Shown in pieces: positions 1 to 6,702 of a stretch of 27,129 bases of DNA; position 1 is the stretch's first letter; every line of letters begins with the position of its first letter. The notes under the pieces are model-generated. The model was not told the origin of the DNA, ran no database searches, and saw only the letters and a list, made by a program, of their open reading frames with translations. This DNA comes from Spirochaetes bacterium ADurb.Bin110 (GTDB taxonomy: Bacteria > Spirochaetota > Spirochaetia > Treponematales > Rectinemataceae). The stretch spans positions 1-27,129 of the forward strand of contig MWDY01000279.1 in the NCBI GenBank assembly GCA_002070755.1. Direction: 5' to 3'. The position numbers and the translations under genes were made by a program.

Positions 1-1512
1 CATAGGATCTCGAAAGCGATGATGAGCTGCGCGTGCCTCAGTTTCTTCACCTGGAGGAAGAACATATGGGCTCGTAGTCGATAGAAAAGCCGCTGCTATG
101 AGCGTCTCACTCAGAACACCTGGGTACTTAAGGATTGCCTCCACAATCATCCGAGACAGCTTTGGCAAAAGCGGGAAGGCACACATCATTTCGCCAATAC
201 GTGTAAGAGATCTATCTGGATTTAGTGCATCGAGCATGTTGAGCGCTTCTATGGCTCCTCGAATTGCGCTCTTGGGCGGCTTTGTTATGAAGTCGAAGTG
301 TTCGAAATCTGTGATCCCCAGTTCAGCCATCCGCAGTAGGACCTCTGAGAGATCTGTTCTTCTAATCTCTTCAGTGGAATAAAGAGGACGTGATTCAAAA
401 TCTTTTAAGGAATACAAACGGTAGCAGATGCCAGGGCGTGTACGCCCTGCTCTGCCTTTGCGCTGATTGCAGGAAGCCTTGGAAATAGGAGTCTCGATTA
501 GACTAGCTGTAAAAGTCTTGGGATTGTAATAATTTATTTTGGCTAATCCAGAGTCTATAACAACAGTTATTCCATCGATGGTGACGCTTGTTTCTGCAAT
601 GTTGGTAGCTATTACCACCTTGATCTTGCCCGGCGGAGGGCTTTCAAAAACCCTTTCCTGTTCGTCTTTGCCAAGACGCGCATATAGCGGAACACAATCG
701 AGCCGAGAGGCCCAACGGCTTTTCATCAGAACTTGTAGGCACTCCTTAATCGTCTTCTCCCCGGGAAGGAAAATCAGAATATCTCCAGGTTCAGCATGTG
801 TTTCCCCTCTAAGTACTCTATCTATGATAGAGAGAATCTTGTCATAAAGAGCCTCATCCGAAGATCGAAAAAATATCTCTTCGCTTTCCTTGGCGCTCGA
901 AGCATACCTTGATCCCGCTTCGGATGCTGGTCGAATTGCATCATAGAAGATTTGTACTGGAAACATGGGAGCATCGATCCTTACAATGGGGCATTCTCCA
1001 AAATATTCAGAAAAAACTTCAGCATTTATTGTCGCCGATGATACGATTACCCTAAAGTCGTTTCTCGTATCAATGACTTTCTTAAGAAGCCCTAGTATGA
1101 AATCGATGTTCAGGCTTCGTTCGTGTGCCTCGTCTACCATTATTATGCTGTAAGAAGAAAGATATGGATCAAATTTCATTTCTTGTAAGAGAATGCCATC
1201 TGTCATTATTTTTATGGCTGTATTAGGGGCTGTCACATCTTCAAAACGCATCTTGTAGCCCACGACCCCCGGTACAGTGGTATTGAGCTGACGGGCAATA
1301 AAATCGCTTACAGACAAAGTCGCGATTCGCCGTGGCTGCGTAATGCCAATTGTTCCATCTGCAGCATACCCGGCCTCATAGAGTATAATTGGAAGCTGTG
1401 TCGTCTTACCCGAACCTGTAGGACTCTCCACAACAATAACCTGATTCTTAGCTAGAGCTTCAAGAATCTTGGCTTTCTGTTGATATATAGGAAGATCATG
1501 GGGATTCATCAT
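1..1512 (-). CDS. hrpA: HrpA-type DEAH-box ATP-dependent helicase, 3' end beyond the window
   Basis: The frame is open from the ATG at 1512 to base 1 (504 codons, no stop), so the C-terminal part lies outside the window. Reading from the start: Walker A GSGKT at residues 33-37 (context ESPTGSGKTTQLP), motif Ia QPRR, DEAH at 127-130, an SAT motif, and helicase motif VI QRKGRAGR at 350-357. This order and the exact motif variants are those of the DEAH/RHA superfamily 2 helicases, which unwind RNA or RNA/DNA using NTP. The sequence leaves the window at HRFRDPM, a conserved stretch after the helicase core in HrpA/HrpB proteins. HrpA is preferred over HrpB from the QRKGRAGR region and the following arrangement, but the diagnostic C-terminal domain is not visible. 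A second ATG follows directly at 1509. There is no clear Shine-Dalgarno site; TAAACT sits 7 bases before the ATG. Confidence 0.9.
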   Translation of the reverse strand, partial: MMNPHDLPIYQQKAKILEALAKNQVIVVESPTGSGKTTQLPIILYEAGYAADGTIGITQPRRIATLSVSDFIARQLNTTVPGVVGYKMRFEDVTAPNTAIKIMTDGILLQEMKFDPYLSSYSIIMVDEAHERSLNIDFILGLLKKVIDTRNDFRVIVSSATINAEVFSEYFGECPIVRIDAPMFPVQIFYDAIRPASEAGSRYASSAKESEEIFFRSSDEALYDKILSIIDRVLRGETHAEPGDILIFLPGEKTIKECLQVLMKSRWASRLDCVPLYARLGKDEQERVFESPPPGKIKVVIATNIAETSVTIDGITVVIDSGLAKINYYNPKTFTASLIETPISKASCNQRKGRAGRTRPGICYRLYSLKDFESRPLYSTEEIRRTDLSEVLLRMAELGITDFEHFDFITKPPKSAIRGAIEALNMLDALNPDRSLTRIGEMMCAFPLLPKLSRMIVEAILKYPGVLSETLIAAAFLSTTSPYVLPPGEETEARAAHHRFRDPM

Positions 1513-1593
1513 AACTCACAGTTTAATGCTATGATGAAGATTCAGCCAGTATGCGACATTCACCTAAGGGAAATATTTTGGTAAGATTTGACT
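1513..1593. promoter_or_regulatory. Divergent promoter region between hrpA and xseA
   Basis: These 81 bases must carry the promoters of both divergent genes. Toward xseA, TTCACC (1559-1564), a 17-base spacer and TAAGAT (1582-1587) form a plausible sigma70-type pair that would start transcription at about the ATG at 1594. Toward hrpA, TAAACT (complement of 1520-1525) lies 7 bases before the ATG, but I see no convincing -35. These are by-eye matches only. Confidence 0.4.
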
Positions 1594-2847
1594 ATGAACT
1601 TCGATAACAGTATTAATGCTGAAACCCGACTATCTTCTCCGCTTACTGTTTCTCAGATAACTTCTCTTATAAGAAAAGACTTAGAGAGTAATTACCCTGA
1701 TGTAATCATCGAGGGAGAGGTTTCAAACTGCAAGATTGCAGCTTCAGGGCATCTCTATTTTTCTCTCAAGGACGAAGAAGCTGTACTGCAAGCAGTTATG
1801 TTTCGCAGGGATTTGCTGACCCTTGCTTTTGTTCCAAGAGACGGTATGCGGGTGTGGGCACGCGGCGCTATATCAGTCTATGCACAGAGAGGACAATATC
1901 AGCTCATTGCAAGAAGCATGAGACAAACAGGATTTGGCGATATTCTTGCTATGCTAGAACAGCGCAGACGAAAATTTGCCGAGGAAGGCCTATTCGATGA
2001 GTCTAGAAAAAAAGAAATCCCTATTTTCCCCACCAGAATAGGAGTTGTGACAAGCCCTACGGGCGCAGCGATACGCGATATCATTCGGGTGCTTCATAGG
2101 CGCAATCCCAAAGTGAGCATTTTGATCCTTCCAACATTGGTGCAGGGCCAAGAAGCAGCAGCTTCAATCGCGGTACGAATTCGGCAGGCGAACCGCTGGG
2201 ATTTGGCTGATGTGCTCATTGTTGGACGAGGAGGAGGTTCTATTGAAGATTTGTTGCCCTTTTCAGAAGAAGTCGTGATTCGCTCAATCGCAGAATCGCA
2301 CATTCCAATAATAAGCGCAGTAGGTCATGAGACAGACTGGGCTCTTTCCGATTATGTAGCGGATTTACGAGCTCCAACACCTTCGGCCGCGGCTGAGATG
2401 GCATGTAGTGATCTAGATTTAATATATAAAGAGATAGCTCATTTTGAGAATATCTTTGGACAATCGATGAAGCACGCTCTTACAAATGCAAGACAAAGGC
2501 TCTCTTCGTCTTCTCCTCGCATTCTGGAAGACATCCTAATGCGAAAGAATATTGTCGCAAGCCAGAGATTTGATGCTGCTATCGAAAATATAAGGAATGG
2601 TTTTCAGAAAAGAATCGAAGACCTGAATCATCGCCTAGTTCTTGCTTCGAGCGCAATAGAAATAGCCAATCCTAAGGAAATAATGAAACGTGGTTTCTCA
2701 ATTGTCAAGAAAAACGGGGTTGATATAGTCCGATCTTCCAGAACTCTCGCTCGAGGAGATCTTATCAATATCATGTTCTATGAAGGCGAAGCCGATGCAG
2801 ATGTAAGAACAACTAGCAATTTTGGCGACAAAAGGAGTCAAGGATGA
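1594..2847 (+). CDS. xseA: Exodeoxyribonuclease VII large subunit
   Basis: XseA is the catalytic subunit of exonuclease VII, a cytoplasmic nuclease that degrades single-stranded DNA to oligonucleotides in both directions. The protein (417 aa from this ATG, a usual length for the family) has the N-terminal OB-fold region (IIEGEVSNCK, then GHLYFSLKD). It then has the signature blocks GVVTSPTGAAIRDI, VGRGGGSIEDL, SAVGHETDW and the DLRAPTPSAAAE block. The C-terminal half is helical, and the family's NPKEIMKRGFSI element is near the end. A TTG at 1588 would add two residues. I chose ATG 1594 because TAAGAT lies exactly six bases upstream, which may be a -10 element of a leaderless transcript. The only SD-like bases (AAGGGA at 1566-1571) are too far away. 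The gene overlaps xseB by ATGA, so the two subunits are translationally coupled. Confidence 0.97.
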   Translation: MNFDNSINAETRLSSPLTVSQITSLIRKDLESNYPDVIIEGEVSNCKIAASGHLYFSLKDEEAVLQAVMFRRDLLTLAFVPRDGMRVWARGAISVYAQRGQYQLIARSMRQTGFGDILAMLEQRRRKFAEEGLFDESRKKEIPIFPTRIGVVTSPTGAAIRDIIRVLHRRNPKVSILILPTLVQGQEAAASIAVRIRQANRWDLADVLIVGRGGGSIEDLLPFSEEVVIRSIAESHIPIISAVGHETDWALSDYVADLRAPTPSAAAEMACSDLDLIYKEIAHFENIFGQSMKHALTNARQRLSSSSPRILEDILMRKNIVASQRFDAAIENIRNGFQKRIEDLNHRLVLASSAIEIANPKEIMKRGFSIVKKNGVDIVRSSRTLARGDLINIMFYEGEADADVRTTSNFGDKRSQG

Positions 2848-3128
2848 AAGATTTTGAAAAAAGGATTGCACGTCTAGAGGAATTAGCAGAAAAAATGAGA
2901 GATCCGGATCTATCTTTAGAAAAATCATTCAGCCTTTTCGAGGAGGCTGTGATGCTCGCCCGAGAACTTAGAAAGGAACTAGATGAGCTTCAGGGCAAGG
3001 TAGAGATCCTGCTCAATAGTCTCGAGATCAGAGAAAACGATCAGGCTGAAATGCCCAACATTGCCAACTTCGATATTCCGACTTCCGAGCCTTCAATCGA
3101 CTCTGAAGAGAAGCAAGGACAACAATAA
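2844..3128 (+). CDS. xseB: Exodeoxyribonuclease VII small subunit
   Basis: XseB binds the C-terminal helices of XseA in the exonuclease VII complex. The 94-residue product is slightly longer than the usual ~80. It has the typical two-helix core: FEKRIARLEELAEKM, then a conserved SLEKSFSLFEEAVMLAREL stretch and a second charged helix to about residue 55, followed by an acidic, probably disordered tail. The ATG overlaps the xseA stop codon (ATGA). A good Shine-Dalgarno site, AAAAGGAG, lies within the end of xseA. The gene stops three bases before the convergent Nudix gene with no visible terminator between them. Confidence 0.95.
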   Translation: MKDFEKRIARLEELAEKMRDPDLSLEKSFSLFEEAVMLARELRKELDELQGKVEILLNSLEIRENDQAEMPNIANFDIPTSEPSIDSEEKQGQQ

Positions 3129-3131
3129 ACC

Positions 3132-3569
3132 CTAATTACCAAACTTGATGGCCGCTTCTACTATTGGAATTAGAGAACGGTCGGAGTCTGCGAGTTCCAT
3201 GTTCGAAATATATTCTATAGGAAGCCATGCTGCTTCAACATGTTCATTCAGATGCTGAATTTGCCCAGAGCTAAGCGAGACCTGCCAGGCGGCAAGAATC
3301 CGAGTCTTCCCCTTATTCTGGAAAATGCTCTCACCTAAAAACCTTATCACATCAATATCAGCGCCAAACTCCTCAAGGAATTCGCGCTTTAGAGCAGATT
3401 CGTCTGATTCGCCTTCTTCTACCTTGCCGCCTGGAAATTCCCAGCGGTGGCTCATTTCCGTATGATCCTGCTTACGCCTGGCCACGAATAATAGGTCGCT
3501 TTGAATCGCAATACCGGCTACTGATCGGAGAGATTCAACTATATCGGTAGTATCATCTAGTCCAGACAT
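3132..3569 (-). CDS. Nudix hydrolase (MutT / CTP pyrophosphohydrolase type)
   Basis: The 145-aa protein contains a complete Nudix box matching GX5EX7REUXEEXGU, with GKVEEGE followed by REFLEEFGA at roughly residues 48-70. The upstream RWEFPGGK and the compact single-domain size fit MutT-like enzymes that hydrolyse oxidised or non-canonical nucleoside triphosphates. The exact substrate cannot be read from the sequence. Its start lies 13 bases inside the end of nnr, so it is probably translated from the nnr mRNA; AGAAGGG just before the ATG can serve as ribosome binding site. Sharing a transcript with NAD(P)H-hydrate repair suggests a common theme of repairing or clearing damaged nucleotides. 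The stop is three bases from that of xseB on the opposite strand. Confidence 0.92.
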   Translation of the reverse strand: MSGLDDTTDIVESLRSVAGIAIQSDLLFVARRKQDHTEMSHRWEFPGGKVEEGESDESALKREFLEEFGADIDVIRFLGESIFQNKGKTRILAAWQVSLSSGQIQHLNEHVEAAWLPIEYISNMELADSDRSLIPIVEAAIKFGN

Positions 3570-5266
3570 CTGCCCTTCTCACTGTTAATATCATCATTCA
3601 CATTGGTTTCTATGACTCCGCTACTTATACGAGCGCAGGCATTGGCAAGTTCTATAGGCGTAAACCATCCCTTTTTAAGCCAAAGCTGTTTTCCAGCTGA
3701 GCCATGCACTAATATCGCTCCTAATAATGCTTTTGTCATAGGACTATCAGAAGGGGTAGCAGCATCTGTCGATTCTCGGTTCTCTCCTGTTTTCTTCAAG
3801 AAAGCTAGCCACCGAGCAAGGAAACCTCCTACCATTCCAGACAATACATCTCCTGACCCTGCAATACCCAGCCCAGGGGTGCTTCCATCATATATGAAAC
3901 AAGACCCATCTGGTAAACCGACATGAGTTGTAGAAGCCCTTAAGGCAAGAGTTATTCCATACTTCTTGGCAAAAGCGCTTACCAATGCCACTGTCTCCGA
4001 AGCATTAGCTAAAGCATAGAAAGGAACTGGCTTCAAAATCGGAAGCATCTCGCTAAATTCACCAGGATGTGGAGTCAGAATTATGGGCGCTCTATAAAAG
4101 CTAGAATCCTGGTTTTTGCTTGCGAACCTTGCAAACAGCCGAGCGCCATCTGCATCGAGAACAAGTGGTATATCTGCCTGGAAAAGCATATCAAGAATTC
4201 TCTCCCTTTCCAAATTGATCCCCCACCCAGGGCCAGCAACTACAACATCCCAGCATTCTGGCGAAAATGAATCCTTCGAAAATACGCGAACAATGGCATT
4301 TTCTCCTATAGACGCTAGATAGGCTGAAAATAGTTCTTCATCACAGAAAAGTGCAATATATCCTGCCCCAGCGGATGCTGCCCCACGTATGCAATGCAGA
4401 GCGGCCCCTGCTCCGCTGGAGCTTCCCGCAAACACGGCCACTCGCCCTCGTTGCATCTTGTATGCCCATGGAGAGATCGGAGGCAGAAGGCTCTTCATAT
4501 CGCTTTCTTCCAAGAGCCATGTATTCTGCGTCGATGACTTCGTCCATAGAGGGAATATGCCTCCTACTGGAAAAATGTCTCCTGCGTATGGCCTTGCGCT
4601 TGGCATATAAAGCGACTCTTTCATCGGCTCAATACAGAGCGTAACATCGGCACAAACAATCGGAAACTCCGGCTTCCATGCATCGCTAAGCCCAGAAGGA
4701 ACATCTATTGATACAATGAGAGGGTTCTTGTTACCCATTTCGTTGCGGACTATTCTCATGTCTCGCAGGAGTCGGACTAAATCCGATACTTTTCCTCTGG
4801 CTGGTCCATCTATTCCTGTTCCAAGCAAGGCGTCGAGGATAACATCATTTGTAGAAAGCTGTTCGCGAATGCTATCTAGATCAGCTATTTCATAACAGAC
4901 AATTTCTGCTCCGCATCGCTCTGCCCGCCGCAAATTTAAGATGACATCTGGCTTCATAGTGTTTGGTTCGGGTATATATGCAGTGAGCCGAGAATAACCT
5001 TCTAATCTTGCATGCCGCAACATGGCCAGGGCATCTCCAGCATTATCGCCTTTCCCACATACAGCAGCTATGCTAAGCCGCTTAAGAGATGCCGAGCTTG
5101 CAGAGATTAGATTTAATTTATCTTTTTTGAGAAGCACTTCGCGTACAAGGGTCTGCCACAAGCGAATCGCGGCAATTTCCATGAGATGGTCTACAGAAAA
5201 ATTAAATTCGGTTCTAGTTAGGGCATCCAGCTCAAGAGAATCTCTATTCGATATCAAAGCATGCAT
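3557..5266 (-). CDS. nnr: Bifunctional NAD(P)H-hydrate epimerase / ADP-dependent NAD(P)H-hydrate dehydratase
   Basis: Nnr repairs hydrated NADH and NADPH: the N-terminal YjeF_N domain epimerises the R hydrate, and the C-terminal ribokinase-fold domain dehydrates the S form using ADP. Numbered from the chosen ATG (569 aa), the epimerase domain shows GKGDNAGD (71-78, family GxGNNGGDG), DALLGTGIDGPARG and SIDVPSGL. The dehydratase domain shows VFAGSSSGAGAALH, VAGPGWG, VLDADGARLF, ILTPHPGEF and the catalytic loop AGSGDVLSG with GSGD at 470-473. The open frame extends 43 codons further, to 5395 and into the divergent helicase gene. However, GGAGG lies nine bases before the ATG at 5266, and the upstream codons match nothing in the family. 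The first residues of the epimerase motif are altered (GDNAGDAL for GNNGGDGL). An extra ENRESTDAATP stretch sits near the C-terminus. Confidence 0.93.
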   Translation of the reverse strand: MHALISNRDSLELDALTRTEFNFSVDHLMEIAAIRLWQTLVREVLLKKDKLNLISASSASLKRLSIAAVCGKGDNAGDALAMLRHARLEGYSRLTAYIPEPNTMKPDVILNLRRAERCGAEIVCYEIADLDSIREQLSTNDVILDALLGTGIDGPARGKVSDLVRLLRDMRIVRNEMGNKNPLIVSIDVPSGLSDAWKPEFPIVCADVTLCIEPMKESLYMPSARPYAGDIFPVGGIFPLWTKSSTQNTWLLEESDMKSLLPPISPWAYKMQRGRVAVFAGSSSGAGAALHCIRGAASAGAGYIALFCDEELFSAYLASIGENAIVRVFSKDSFSPECWDVVVAGPGWGINLERERILDMLFQADIPLVLDADGARLFARFASKNQDSSFYRAPIILTPHPGEFSEMLPILKPVPFYALANASETVALVSAFAKKYGITLALRASTTHVGLPDGSCFIYDGSTPGLGIAGSGDVLSGMVGGFLARWLAFLKKTGENRESTDAATPSDSPMTKALLGAILVHGSAGKQLWLKKGWFTPIELANACARISSGVIETNVNDDINSEKGRCLD

Positions 5267-5379
5267 ATCAGGAGGCCTCCAATCCACTATACTCTCACAA
5301 ATCTCATAGGGCAAGCAAACACCTAAAGGGATACAATGAAGTCTTGCAAAAGTCAGTGCTTTTCGTATAGCGTTATAGC
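5267..5379. promoter_or_regulatory. Divergent promoter region between nnr and the DEAD-box helicase
   Basis: This is 113 bases between the chosen nnr start and the helicase ATG. On the plus strand, TTGCAA (5344-5349), 16 bases and TATAGC (5366-5371) resemble a promoter. TAGCGT (5368-5373) also lies exactly six bases before the ATG at 5380. Either -10 would give a transcript starting within about two bases of the start codon. On the minus side the only clear signal is the nnr Shine-Dalgarno site, GGAGG. Confidence 0.4.
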
Positions 5380-6702
5380 ATGGACGACTTTGCAAGTTTA
5401 GGCATAAATACGAATCTCATACATGCTCTAGAGATACTAGGCTTTCATGAGCCAACAGAAGTTCAAAAGCACGCAGTGCCTCTCCTTCTCAAAAAGAAAG
5501 ACCTGAGTATGCAATCGGAGACAGGAACAGGTAAGACGCTCGCATACCTTCTACCCATCTACAATGCAATATTGTCAAATATTGAGGAAGCTAACAGAAG
5601 ATGGCCAATAGCGGTTATAATATGCCCTACCCAAGAGCTGGCAGTACAAGTAACCAATCATTCGACCCAGCTAGCCATGGCTCTAGAGGCAAAAAATAAA
5701 GGCGCAACATCGCGATCAGATTCAAGCCAGCTGCAAGAATCAAGCCAGGGAAACTCTCGAGCTCTTAAAACCAACTCAAACCATTCAAGTTCTCTGCAGA
5801 TTCGGAGTCTTGTTCTCTTAGGGGGAACTCAATTTTCGCGCCAAAAACAAGCGCTAAGAATACACCCTCACATAATAGCGGGGACACCAGGGCGCCTTGC
5901 AGACCTGCTGCGCTTACGCTATTTCGATTTTTCTCATCTCGAGTTTCTTATTCTCGATGAGGCAGATAGGTTATTTTCCAGAGAATATATTGAGCCTGTG
6001 GAATATCTTCTCTCCAATGCTCCTCGGTGCTGTACACACGTGATGGCCTCAGCTACTATTCCAGAGCGAATTCGTAATAGAGCAAAACCATGGATACCTA
6101 AGCCCATTGTAATCGAACTTGAAAACGAGGGAGTGTTGTCTCAAGCCATCGAGCATTGGGCATTCTATTCCGATCACAGAAAAAAAATAGATCTTCTTAA
6201 GAAAATAATAGTAGCGATACATCCGAAGCGTTGCCTGATATTTGCATCCGAAGCTTATCGCGTCCAAAGGGCTGCAGAACACTTGAGCTCTTCTGGAATG
6301 GTATGCGCAAGCCTTGTATCGAGAATGGAAAAGCAATCTAGGCATTCCATAATAGAACAATTCAAAACTGGCGGTATTCCTCTGCTCATCACAACTGATC
6401 TTGCTGCTAGAGGCCTCGATATCCCTGATATAACTCATGTGATAAGCCTTGATTTGCCAGAAGATGGAGGAGTATATGTGCATCGAGCAGGTCGTACTGC
6501 AAGAGCAGGCAAAAAAGGAATAAGCATTCTAGTTGCGGATAGGCTCGAACTCGAACGTGCCTCAAGGACCGCAACACGATTTAGCTTTGTGTTTCGTACA
6601 AAATGGCTTGAATACGGAACTGTGGTGGAACCATCGGTCGAAGCCTTTTTTGAAAGAATTGAAGATATGGAAACACAAAAGCGCTCAAAGAGCCATCAAT
6701 GA
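5380..6702 (+). CDS. DEAD-box ATP-dependent RNA helicase
   Basis: All core DEAD-box motifs are present in order: FASLG and the Q motif GFHEPTEVQ near the N-terminus, motif I SETGTGKT (Lys52), Ia PTQELAVQ, Ib TPGRLADL, II DEAD (193-196), III SAT, then TTDLAARGLDIP and motif VI HRAGRTARAG. The 440-aa protein unwinds short RNA duplexes with ATP, as in ribosome assembly or mRNA turnover. It has almost no C-terminal extension, so the specific relative (RhlE, CshA or another) cannot be named. An unusual Ser/Gln/Asn-rich insert of about 40 residues (roughly 107-145) separates motif Ia from the GG motif. No Shine-Dalgarno site precedes the ATG. The gene overlaps the following radical SAM gene by ATGA, so the two are co-translated. 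Confidence 0.94.
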   Translation: MDDFASLGINTNLIHALEILGFHEPTEVQKHAVPLLLKKKDLSMQSETGTGKTLAYLLPIYNAILSNIEEANRRWPIAVIICPTQELAVQVTNHSTQLAMALEAKNKGATSRSDSSQLQESSQGNSRALKTNSNHSSSLQIRSLVLLGGTQFSRQKQALRIHPHIIAGTPGRLADLLRLRYFDFSHLEFLILDEADRLFSREYIEPVEYLLSNAPRCCTHVMASATIPERIRNRAKPWIPKPIVIELENEGVLSQAIEHWAFYSDHRKKIDLLKKIIVAIHPKRCLIFASEAYRVQRAAEHLSSSGMVCASLVSRMEKQSRHSIIEQFKTGGIPLLITTDLAARGLDIPDITHVISLDLPEDGGVYVHRAGRTARAGKKGISILVADRLELERASRTATRFSFVFRTKWLEYGTVVEPSVEAFFERIEDMETQKRSKSHQ

